A stretch of DNA of 33,721 nt from Promethearchaeota archaeon (lineage in GTDB: Archaea > Asgardarchaeota > Lokiarchaeia > Sigyniarchaeales > SOKP01), in contig JABXKD010000038.1 in the NCBI GenBank assembly GCA_013375475.1, positions 1 to 33,721 of the forward strand. The letters run 5' to 3'. This document shows positions 24,461 to 33,100 of the stretch, piece by piece. A model generated the notes under the pieces. The model ran no database searches, was not told where the DNA came from, and was given only the letters and a program-made list of their open reading frames with translations. How positions within the stretch are numbered: the stretch's first letter is position 1; every line of letters begins with the position of its first letter. The translations under genes and the position numbers were made by a program.

Positions 24461-25039
24461 TTATTTTGAAAACACTTCGTATTTCAAAATTTCAGCTCTA
24501 AAATATCTCCAAATTGTATTATACATCTTTTTTTGAAAACGTTGACTGCTCAAATTCTTAGTAGATTTATCTAATAGTAGGTCATTAAGTGCAAGAATAA
24601 TAGTTTCTGTGTACGCTTTAAATTTATCACGAATTTTCTCTTCTACTTTAATACCTTCGATGTATTCTTTAATGATATCATTTAATGAATCATCTAAATT
24701 CTTTATCGTTGGAAGGATAAACTTCTGGTAGTTTTTCTGTATAGTTGATCTTACATATATTCTTATTACATTTTTTCCCTTTACAGTGGTTTTCTTTTTA
24801 TATGCAAATCCTTTTTTACATAAATTGTTAATATAATCATATCCTTTAGTTGGACTTTTATGATCAAACTCTAAATCAATTAAATGCTTCAGAATTGATT
24901 GTTCTACTCCATCATGAATTAAAAGTATCATAAATGCTTCAAATTCGCGCATCGATAAATCTCTTATATTAAAGGTATTATCTTTTGAACGAGTGATTTT
25001 TCCAGTTGTTTTTATTTTGAGAGAATTGTCTTCTACCAT
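24461..25039 (-). CDS. Predicted winged-helix DNA-binding regulator
   Basis: 192 residues. Residues about 25-100 look like a winged helix: a helix (LSMREFEAFMILLIHDG), a short helix, a recognition-like helix (SPTKGYDYINNLCKKGFAYKKK) and a wing (GKNVIRIYVRST). This is the TrmB/MarR-like pattern of archaeal regulators. The C-terminal half (about 105-190) is helical, very charged and probably used for dimerisation or ligand binding. It is directly upstream of the two 7-TM genes and could bind their shared palindrome, but that is inferred from proximity. Its own TATA-like box lies near 25083-25096. Confidence 0.6.
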   Translation of the reverse strand: MVEDNSLKIKTTGKITRSKDNTFNIRDLSMREFEAFMILLIHDGVEQSILKHLIDLEFDHKSPTKGYDYINNLCKKGFAYKKKTTVKGKNVIRIYVRSTIQKNYQKFILPTIKNLDDSLNDIIKEYIEGIKVEEKIRDKFKAYTETIILALNDLLLDKSTKNLSSQRFQKKMYNTIWRYFRAEILKYEVFSK

Positions 25040-25477
25040 AATTAAAATACCATCTTTTGTCGATGTTTTTTATCTGCTTTTTAAATTATAAATTAAATTT
25101 GTTGATATTTTTAAATCTCTAAAGCATAAAAATTATTAATTTTATAAAAATATATGTATACAGAGTGTGAATGTTTCCTTATGAATGTATGAATTCTCTA
25201 CTAAATTAAGGAACTGAGCTCAAAAATTAGAGTTTTTAACGAGATTTCTCCAAGATTGAGGAGGTACTTTAAATACTCTATAAACTTTTCCTCAATTCTG
25301 GGGAATAAAGCTTAAATCTAATATTAATGATAGATTATTTAGATAGTTTGACATTTTAATTAAGTTCAAGATTACAGATAAAAATCTAGGGCGGGGTTAG
25401 GTTATATTTTTCTATTGAATAATCATTCTGATTATTTCAGTAGATAGAGAGAATTTTTTGAGGGCAAAATTTTACTA
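25040..25477. other. 438-base non-coding region between regulator and nitroreductase genes
   Basis: No credible coding frame on either strand. It holds the probable promoter of the regulator gene (TATA-like TTTATAATTTAAA near 25083-25096 on the minus strand), a long imperfect hairpin at 25246-25305, and a G-rich patch (GGGCGGGGTTAGG at 25389-25401) that stands out strongly in AT-rich DNA. It is the largest gene-free stretch in the window and could contain an untranslated RNA. Confidence 0.5.
25246..25305. repeat. 17-bp imperfect inverted repeat, 26-base spacer
   Basis: Left arm 25246-25262 pairs with right arm 25289-25305 over 17 positions with one mismatch and two G-U type pairs (shared core TTGAGGA/TCCTCAA). 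The spacer holds TATA-like TTTAAATACTCTATAAA. It may be an RNA hairpin or a pair of half-sites flanking a promoter. Confidence 0.45.
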
Positions 25478-26050
25478 TCACAAAACCTTAAAGATTACAT
25501 CGTCCAATGTTCGCTTAGGTACGTGCATCTCGTTTCCTTCTTTCCAGTACTTAAAAGAACCCTCAAAAGGTTCCATTTTGGAGGTTTCGTCCGGATAACC
25601 TAAACTAATTACATGTTTAATTTCGTAATTTTCAGGCACTTCGAGTAAAGATCTAATCTTAGGCCCATTAATGTTACCCATCCAACAACATCCGATTCCA
25701 AAACTAACTGCTCCAAGTAAAATATTCTCAACAGCAGCCCCAATATCATAGTCAAAGTAAGATTTCTTAATATCCGTGTTAACAAGAACTACAATGTACG
25801 CTGTTGGTTCTCTTCCACTTTCAGGTGTTCTTTCCTCCTTAGGAAGAGAGGATGCCCATTTTACTAGTGGGAACATTTTTTCTGTCATCGGTGGACTTTT
25901 GACGATAACATATTCAACGCATTGAATATTGCTACCTGCAGGTGCTACTCGAGCGTAATCGATTAGTTTTTTTAGAGTTTCGCTTGGGATAGGATCCTGT
26001 TTAAATCTTCTAATTGTTCTTCTTTTATTAATCGCTTCTTCTATATCCAT
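25478..26050 (-). CDS. Nitroreductase-family FMN oxidoreductase
   Basis: 190 residues with the standard nitroreductase layout: MDIEEAINKRRTIRRF (FMN phosphate-binding RR near 9-10), RVAPAGSNIQ around 33-42, and a late GIGCCWMG plus a SLGYPDE flavin-contact segment. Such homodimeric enzymes use NAD(P)H to reduce nitro groups, quinones, flavins or enones; the natural substrate is unknown. It starts 11 bases after the stop codon of the GTPase gene, and its AAGGT ribosome binding site overlaps that stop, so the two share a transcript and may be coupled. Confidence 0.88.
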   Translation of the reverse strand: MDIEEAINKRRTIRRFKQDPIPSETLKKLIDYARVAPAGSNIQCVEYVIVKSPPMTEKMFPLVKWASSLPKEERTPESGREPTAYIVVLVNTDIKKSYFDYDIGAAVENILLGAVSFGIGCCWMGNINGPKIRSLLEVPENYEIKHVISLGYPDETSKMEPFEGSFKYWKEGNEMHVPKRTLDDVIFKVL

Positions 26051-26061
26051 GGTTAATACCT

Positions 26062-27111
26062 TTACTGTTTTTCTAATCTTGATTGTACTACAGACTCTGC
26101 TATATCATAGAAAGCATATTCTACATTTTTTCCCGTCATAGCAGAGGTTTCAATATATTTTAGATTTAATTCCTTAGCTAATGCTAACGCTTCAACTAAT
26201 TTAACTTTTCGCACATCAGTAAGATCTGTTTTATTACCAAAAATATATCCTATCATTTGATGGTGATGTTTATCCATGTTTTTCAACACATCGTCATACC
26301 AATTTTTTATGTTGGTAAAGGAAGTTCTGTTAGTTAAATCAAAAATGAGTAATATAGCCTCTGAACCCTGATAAAAGTGTCTTCTCATTGTTTGGAATTT
26401 ATTTTGCCCTGCAATATCCCACAATATAGTTTCTATTACTTTATTATTAGCTTGAATGATTTTTTCAGTAATGCTGACACCTAATGTGGGAACATATGTC
26501 CTTAGAAATGCGTTATCTGTAAAGCGTAAAATAGTAGAAGTTTTTCCGACTCCAGGATCACCTACCACTACGAGCTTGAATCTATAATCAACGATTTTTT
26601 CGTCTCTTATTATTTTTTCAGGAAATTCTATTGAAGGAGGAAAAGAAATTTCTTTAGCTCTAAAATCGTCTAATAATTGACCTACACTATTTCTTAGGTA
26701 ATTAATTTCTTCAAAAATGGTTTCCTTATCAGCATTCTGTTCTTCTAAATTAATGATTTTTCTTGTTGTCTCGTCAAATGGAGCCTTTAAATAGCTCATA
26801 TATTTATAAAAGACAACATCATCGGCTTCTTTAAACAAAAAAGTGATCGCTGAACGCGCAAATCCTCCTCTCTTGCTTCTATCTTTTCTTTCTATGTACC
26901 TTATTAATCCTTTAAGTTTTAAAGATGGGAAAGGAATTATTAATAAAGAATCTGGCACAGAACCTTGGTCTCCTGTGAGAATCGTAACAGATTTAATAGC
27001 AACAAGCATTCTTATCGATTCGGGCAAATCTGGGGGTGTCCAATGGATTGGGTCTGGACCTAACTCATCGTGAATATCGGTATAAATTACAGCATCAATT
27101 AGTTTCTTCAT
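26062..27111 (-). CDS. Rab/Ras-like small GTPase with N-terminal longin-like domain
   Basis: 349 residues in two parts. Residues 1-115 form an alpha/beta domain (DELGPDPIHWTP, then IKSVTILTGDQGSVPDSL and AITFLFKEADDVVFYKY) resembling the longin-like domains of Asgard GTPase-associated proteins; a coiled-coil-like linker spans about 115-150. Residues 176-349 are a complete Rab/Ras-type G domain: G1 GDPGVGKTS (184-192), G2 T209, G3 WDIAGQ (231-236), G4 NKTD (293-296), G5 ETSA (321-324). The DxxGQ glutamine is present, so GTP hydrolysis is expected. There is no C-terminal cysteine for prenylation, so any membrane attachment must come through partners. Cotranscribed with the nitroreductase. Confidence 0.92.
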   Translation of the reverse strand: MKKLIDAVIYTDIHDELGPDPIHWTPPDLPESIRMLVAIKSVTILTGDQGSVPDSLLIIPFPSLKLKGLIRYIERKDRSKRGGFARSAITFLFKEADDVVFYKYMSYLKAPFDETTRKIINLEEQNADKETIFEEINYLRNSVGQLLDDFRAKEISFPPSIEFPEKIIRDEKIVDYRFKLVVVGDPGVGKTSTILRFTDNAFLRTYVPTLGVSITEKIIQANNKVIETILWDIAGQNKFQTMRRHFYQGSEAILLIFDLTNRTSFTNIKNWYDDVLKNMDKHHHQMIGYIFGNKTDLTDVRKVKLVEALALAKELNLKYIETSAMTGKNVEYAFYDIAESVVQSRLEKQ

Positions 27112-27401
27112 TTCATTTATTCTTCCTAATAGAAGTTTGTTAAATTCCCTTTATTTTCCTTTTAAAAGACAATATATATTTAAAAAATTAAAATTATTTA
27201 TATTTGAGTTTATAGAAATATAACCCCGAATTTTTAGATTTTTAAAATTACTAAAACTATATTCATTCAGTGGGTTTATCCTTTTATAGTTTCATTTAAT
27301 ATGTTCTTTAGTCACGAAATTGTAAAATAATCTTGCAATTTTTAAATTTCGAATTATTTCTTAATTTAACAGGTTAATAGTAAATGGTGTAAGAATAAGC
27401 T

Positions 27402-27674
27402 ATGACAAAAGAAGATATTGTATACGAATCAACTAAAAAGGCTCTTAATAACTTTGAAAACATCAAAGAATGCATTCAAGGCCTTTATGAAATTCTACAA
27501 ATTACTCTCACTTCTGAAAACACATATTTCAATATGGGACAAGATAATATTGAAGCATTGTACGAAAATCTATTGGAACTAATGGTTAACGAATTAGGAA
27601 CGGTAGAATTCATGAAAAAACTTAAAAGCGCTGAAGTCGATTTGGATTTACCTTTAGATAATTTATTAAAGTAA
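27402..27674 (+). CDS. Small helical acidic protein, unknown function (90 aa)
   Basis: A 90-residue protein predicted almost wholly alpha-helical, with three to four amphipathic helices and an acidic end (VDLDLPLDNLLK). No motif is recognised. It is divergent from the longin-GTPase gene across 290 bases and ends ten bases before the convergent Ogg gene. Codon use and frame bias resemble neighbouring genes, which supports it as real, but no homology can be claimed. Confidence 0.5.
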   Translation: MTKEDIVYESTKKALNNFENIKECIQGLYEILQITLTSENTYFNMGQDNIEALYENLLELMVNELGTVEFMKKLKSAEVDLDLPLDNLLK

Positions 27675-27683
27675 TTACATTTC

Positions 27684-28310
27684 TTATTTTAGTACTTCAT
27701 TTGTTTCCATGTACCATAAATATAGATCTAACTTATCCAAATCAAGATCTATCTTATCTCCAATTTCTTTAAGAATGATTTCGATTTCTAAATATTTCTT
27801 CTTTGTAAGGGTTTTAGGCTTTTCAATAATATTGTATTTCACCAGAAGATCGATAATATGAAAGTCTATAATCGCGTAATTTGGGTAACCTATATTTCTT
27901 AAAAAATGACTTGCTTCCTTGTAGCCTAATCCCTTAATATTTTTCACTATCCAATCTCTTAAATCATTTCCATCAATATTTGAAGCTAATTTATTCTCTA
28001 ACTCCGATAAATACGACCTAGCTTCAAGAATATATTTAGCTCTAATATTTGGAAAGCGATAGCCAAATTCTTTAAATTTGTTTTTTAAATCGTCTTCAGA
28101 ACATGTTAAAAAACCATTATTTATCCGTTGTTGTACTTCTATACATTTTTTAGCTCCACAGTTAGCCGTCATTACACAAAAACAAAGTTCTTTAAAGATT
28201 TCGTCTATTCCTGATTCGGATACAGAGGAAAATTGGTCAATCCGCTCATTTACTGTATTAGAGATTTCGCCATTTTTCAAGGATTCAATTGAATTAATGA
28301 GTTCTCTCAT
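27684..28310 (-). CDS. ogg: 8-oxoguanine DNA glycosylase/AP lyase, archaeal Ogg2 type
   Basis: DNA repair enzyme of 208 residues, the length of Methanocaldococcus Ogg (207). It has the helix-hairpin-helix GPD fold: hairpin IKGLGYKEASHFLRNIGYP with catalytic lysine K131, followed 18 residues later by the catalytic aspartate D149 in AIIDFHIID. The protein ends in lysine (K208); a C-terminal lysine is a conserved Ogg2 feature used in recognising 8-oxoguanine. It removes 8-oxoguanine from DNA and nicks the abasic site. The usual DRHI sequence reads DFHI here. ATG start; monocistronic. Confidence 0.9.
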   Translation of the reverse strand: MRELINSIESLKNGEISNTVNERIDQFSSVSESGIDEIFKELCFCVMTANCGAKKCIEVQQRINNGFLTCSEDDLKNKFKEFGYRFPNIRAKYILEARSYLSELENKLASNIDGNDLRDWIVKNIKGLGYKEASHFLRNIGYPNYAIIDFHIIDLLVKYNIIEKPKTLTKKKYLEIEIILKEIGDKIDLDLDKLDLYLWYMETNEVLK

Positions 28311-28400
28311 ATATTTTAAAGAAAATTTGATATTTTAAAAGCAAAACTCTTTAATTTAATAAGTTAAATTATTCACAAAATCTTTATTGAATGCTTAAAA

Positions 28401-28411
28401 TTATATAAATA
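28401..28411 (+). promoter_or_regulatory. TATA box of the PfkB kinase gene
   Basis: TTATATAAATA about 40 bases before the ATG at 28448, implying a leader of roughly 15 bases. Two near-copies of AAGGTTTAATT/AAGGTTAATG follow between box and start. Confidence 0.5.
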
Positions 28412-28447
28412 TAGCTTTATTAAGGTTTAATTAAGGTTAATGTCATT

Positions 28448-29446
28448 ATGATACGGGATAAGATCATCGTTTTGGGCTCACTTGCATTTGACTATATTAT
28501 GAGTTTCGAAGAAAATTTTGTAAATGCTGTTTCTATAGATCACGAGAAAGAAGAATACCAAAGTACTGTTACTGCTAATAGTCGCGTCCAACGATTCGGC
28601 GGTACAGCCGGAAATATTGCGTACAATCTTGGATTACTTAATACATCAACGGTCTTGTTGCTTGGTTCTGTAGGAAATGACTTTAATACTCTGGGTTATA
28701 GAGATCATATAACAAAATTCCCCAACATTGATTTAAATGTTGATGTACAAGCCGATCTGTTTACCGCAGCATGTTATATAGTAAACGATAAGAAATCAAA
28801 TCAAATGATAATTTTTCATGGCGGTGCTTTAGATGAGAATAAGAACATAGATTTACGGCTGAAAATTAAAGACCCAGAACAATACGCTTACGCCATAAAT
28901 TCAACCCAAAGTGTTGATGCAATGAAAAAATTTGCAGATCAATTGAGTGATTTAAAAATACCAATGATATTTGATCCCGGACAAGTTACACCACTCTTTT
29001 CCAAAAGTGATTTATTAGATATATTAGAAAAATCTGAAATTTTAATAGGAAATTCATTTGAAATAAATCAAGTATTAAATAAAACAGATTTAGACGAACA
29101 GAACATTCTTAAACTTGCCAATACAATAATTAAAACCAAAGGCTCTAAAGGATCCGAATTGATATATAAAGCGGATTCTGGTGAATTAAAGCGCGTAGAG
29201 ATTCCTATTGCAATACCTGAGAAAAATGTCGACGCTACGGGTGCAGGAGATGCTTATCGCGCAGGATTTTTAACCGGATTAATATTAGATATGAAGTTAT
29301 TAGACGCTTGTAGATTAGGTTCCATATTAGGATCTTTTGTTGTTGAGACTAGCGGTGCTCAAACGCAAACTTATGACATTGCAAGCGTCAAAAAGCGGTT
29401 TCACAAAACTTATGAGTATATTCCTCCCGAATTAGAAAAAGTCTAA
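28448..29446 (+). CDS. PfkB-family carbohydrate/nucleoside kinase
   Basis: Ribokinase-fold kinase of 332 residues. The N terminus (IIVLGSLAFDYIMSF) carries the substrate aspartate, FGGTAGNIAYNLGLL is the first PfkB signature, and the second, DATGAGDAYRAGF at 262-274, holds the catalytic base D268 and the anion hole. The opening and the length resemble archaeal and bacterial adenosine-kinase-like or sugar kinases, so the substrate may be a nucleoside or sugar; it cannot be fixed from sequence. It stands alone with its own promoter. Confidence 0.88.
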   Translation: MIRDKIIVLGSLAFDYIMSFEENFVNAVSIDHEKEEYQSTVTANSRVQRFGGTAGNIAYNLGLLNTSTVLLLGSVGNDFNTLGYRDHITKFPNIDLNVDVQADLFTAACYIVNDKKSNQMIIFHGGALDENKNIDLRLKIKDPEQYAYAINSTQSVDAMKKFADQLSDLKIPMIFDPGQVTPLFSKSDLLDILEKSEILIGNSFEINQVLNKTDLDEQNILKLANTIIKTKGSKGSELIYKADSGELKRVEIPIAIPEKNVDATGAGDAYRAGFLTGLILDMKLLDACRLGSILGSFVVETSGAQTQTYDIASVKKRFHKTYEYIPPELEKV

Positions 29447-29475
29447 TTTTCTAACTCCTTCGCTAAAAAAATTAG

Positions 29476-29502
29476 ATGTGATATGATATCTAAATATCAC
29501 AT
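29476..29502. repeat. Perfect 9-bp inverted repeat after the PfkB kinase gene
   Basis: ATGTGATAT (29476-29484) and ATATCACAT (29494-29502) flank a nine-base spacer, 30 bases after the kinase stop. No T-run follows closely. It may be a 3' hairpin or a regulator site for the next gene. Confidence 0.4.
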
Positions 29503-29687
29503 AAGCAAATAAAACGCCCTTACGAATTTTTAAATTGAACATTGTAAGGTTTGTTTTCCTAATAAGCAAGAATTAAGTAGACTAATAAAAAGAAAACATG
29601 CGCAATATAGTAACAAAAAACTAAGATTCTCCACTAATTTAAAAACAAAATATAAGATTATATAATTAAGAATACGGTTTAAGGATA

Positions 29688-30011
29688 ATGAACATGTCAA
29701 CTAACAACGAGAACTATGAACTTGATTATTATCTGAGTATAATTGAATTCTTTCAAAATCAAGACACAAACAGAGAAACAGTAGAGATTTGGAAAAATAA
29801 ATCGTTTATTCAACTAATGAAAGTATTGAAACGAACAGGAAACAAAGAGTTCGTAAAAAATGCCATTATCCTCATACTTTCCCTATTTGATAAAATGCCT
29901 CCAGATTTTTATTCAAGTAGGGGAATTCAAGTAAACTCGTTAACTAATAGCGAGAAGCTTACATATGTTAATCTACTTAAATCAGAAATTGCAAACGATA
30001 TTCCTAACTAA
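29688..30011 (+). CDS. Small helical protein, unknown function (107 aa)
   Basis: A mainly alpha-helical soluble protein of 107 residues (or 105 from the second ATG, MSTNNENYELDYYLS). Basic patches FVKNAIILIL and KRTGNKEF alternate with acidic ones; no cofactor or DNA-binding motif is recognised. The 241 bases upstream hold a palindrome and an AT-rich promoter-like stretch (TATAAGATTATATAAT near 29650). The surface-protein gene starts 170 bases downstream with its own promoter. No family is assigned. Confidence 0.5.
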   Translation: MNMSTNNENYELDYYLSIIEFFQNQDTNRETVEIWKNKSFIQLMKVLKRTGNKEFVKNAIILILSLFDKMPPDFYSSRGIQVNSLTNSEKLTYVNLLKSEIANDIPN

Positions 30012-30136
30012 GTATCGGATATAATAATTATCTAATTTAGCATTTCAATCATCACTTTTTAGGTTTAAACTTGTCAAAAAAACATCTTTCTACATTTCTT
30101 TCTTCTAACTTAAAACTTAAATTTATTAATTTTAGC

Positions 30137-30155
30137 TTTTATAAATTTTATAATT
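30137..30155 (+). promoter_or_regulatory. TATA region of the giant surface-protein gene
   Basis: CTTTTATAAATTTTATAAT contains two overlapping TATA boxes about 30-40 bases before the ATG at 30181. An AGGGGAT ribosome binding site at 30171-30177 then lies three bases ahead of the ATG. Confidence 0.5.
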
Positions 30156-30180
30156 ATTTTAATCGTTAACAGGGGATATT

Positions 30181-33100
30181 ATGAAAAAAGTTCCAAATAA
30201 TGTACTTTTAAAAAAAGCTTCAGCTCTAAGATTGGTAAGTCTTATAATAATATTAACTATATTCCTATCAAGTAGTCTTCTCATTCCAAATTTCAATAAT
30301 ATCACGGGGATAGATAGAAACTATGATAATTTTTCCCAAATACCCTCAATTGCAGATACTGATTCAGTATTATTTGAAGGTAATGAAATATCTTTAAATA
30401 TAACTGACTATGGAAATTTATATGAAACTGATCAGCAGATTGATGTAACTAATCAAGAAACCTTAAATCTTACTTATTACTTAGATAATGTTCATAATTG
30501 GGAAGTCTCAGAAGTTGAAACGCAGATTAACAATATTCAAGATGAGAGAGACTGGGTCGATAATGGGGTTATTGGAAGTGATACAGAACTTACGCCGACT
30601 TCTCAAGTTTCCCAATCTGAAGACTCAGGTCCTAGTTATGGAAAGAATTTAAATCCAAATAATTATTTGGCTACCTTTGACGGTAATGATTGTGATTATA
30701 TGCGAATTCATTTCGTACTCCTTGAAGTTGAATATTATTATGATGAATTATATATTTCTAACCAAGATAATACCGTTTTAGATAATTTTGCCGGATATTA
30801 CACCGATTTCTACACTCCCTGGTATAGTGCAACAGAACTAAAAATTTCCATGGCTTCCGATACTTCAGTAGAACTTTATGGCTATTCTGTAGACTTTTTT
30901 GAAACATATAATGGGAGTATGTTTACTCTTGATAGCACAAGTTGGAATTATTTCGAAGATACTATTAATGATCCATCTCGATTATATGGTGGAACTGCAG
31001 AAATTGGAAATCGATCAGCTCTTAGAACAGTGATTGAGGGGATTGATAATTCTCCTTCCTATTCATATGAAGACGGGGATATCGCCGGTTTCTATCAAGA
31101 CTTTACAATTCCAAGGGGGGAACTTATTGACGCTTGGGTGTCAATGGACTATAATCTTCTCAGAGGGATTACAACAAATGATAATTATGCATATATTAAA
31201 GTAAATGGAGAAACTGTTTACACTCGAGGATTTAGAACTATTACAAACGCTGGATTAGGACAATGGCACAGTACAGGTTTAATAAATTTGGACTTATGGG
31301 AAAATAGTTCGAGTATTTTCGATGAAGTACTCATTGGACAGAGTATCAATTTATCTGTTGGAATCGAGATTGGAAATGGAGTTGAATATACAGGATTCGA
31401 CCATTTAGATATTCAAGAGGCATATTTTGACAATATTCAATTAATCCTCAAAACAAGTGCAAATTCAACACAATCAGGAATAAATCTACAATTTAATAAT
31501 AGCATTTTAAATGATGATAATACTTGGGGTGTTTCTTATTTAAATTTAACAAGTAATTGGAATTCAAATCCGTTAACTTTAACAGTTACTACAAATTCAC
31601 CCTCCTTAACGTTCGATCTTGATACTTCCCTCTATGGGTATCATGAAACCAAATCACGAGTAGGCCAAACTACTTTAGAGGGTGTTTCTTATGAAATATT
31701 AGAAAATGGGACAATAATTTGGACCTTCCTTCATAACTTCTATATGCCATCACAATATTCTGACTTCGAGTTTACAATCTATAAACCCACAAACTGGAAT
31801 TTTATATCAGTTTTAGATTCAACATTACAATCTCGTCCATACGAATACGGCGGAGAGGGAGACTCTATCTTGCAAATAAGTAAAGACAATGCTCTCTTTC
31901 CTGGTTGGTGGACATTTAAGGCAACATCTCCTAATTACTTAAGTCTCACTAATACTAAATTGTCAAATCAAGAACCTTTTACAACAGGTGACTCTACTAG
32001 AATAAAAACGCAAGTAAATAATAGTAATGACATCCCTGGTAATATTGCTTCGACAGAAGTGAATTTGACGATATACGATCCAGAAGGAAATCAGTGGTAT
32101 TCAGAAGTAAATTCACCTCTATCAAATGGAACGGTTTTCTTTTCAGAAATTACTTTTTCTGCTTTAAACACGACCGGAGGTCAATTTGAGTATATATTAT
32201 TCTGGAGTAATGGAACTGCATTAGGTGGGCTTAAATCAAGCTTTATTGTAAATCATCTGAGCCAACTTAAACTGCTAAAACCTAACGACGCAAAAAGTGA
32301 CCTAAGAACTGATGGTTTCGTTGGTGACATAATCCCAGTAAGAGTTTTTCTAACAGACTTTGAAAATAATTTAACAATTTCAGATGCGATTGTTTCTTAT
32401 AATTGGACGGGTGGATCAACTCTTAACTTTACTGAAGCTGCTCTTGGAGTCTATGAGGCTATTCTTTATACTGAAGATTTAGCTTCGAGAGGCTTATACG
32501 AGATAGCAATAAGCTCGTCGAAACTAGGTTTTATTAATAGTAATCTTACGCTTAAAGTAAATTTAGGTGAAGAAACTGGCTTACAAAGGCTTGAATCTGA
32601 ATATAATATAGAGCTACACGCAAATAGTACTATTAAGTTCAAGTTTACCGATTTTAGTGGCGATGGCATTGATGGAGCAATAGTTAACATTAGTATAAGT
32701 AATCCATCGCATTATTCAATTGATAATGTTGGTAATGGGACTTATGATATTGAATTTAGTACGTCTTATATTACTAATATCGGAATATACCAACTGAACT
32801 TTAGCTTTTCGGCGACCGGGTATGAACCTCAGTATTACGTTTACCAATTTCAAATTATAGAACAATCAGTAAATCTTTCGGTTTTTATTAATTCGGTTCA
32901 AATTCAAGATAATTCTCTCCACGAAGTGACGTTTTTTGACATGATTAATGTTTCTGCTAAAGCGATGTCAATTATAGATGAAGAAGATATATCAGGAGGG
33001 AACTTTACTTGGATTAGTGCATCATACAACAAAGATTTGACAGAGCTCGCAAACTTCTGGTATAACACTTCGATTGAATGTCTACCAGGATCTTTTTCAT

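Noticed and set aside
27320..27365. Inverted repeat CGAAATT...AATTTCG ahead of the 90-residue gene
   Set aside because: Only seven base pairs, nearly all A/T, in very AT-rich DNA; expected by chance.
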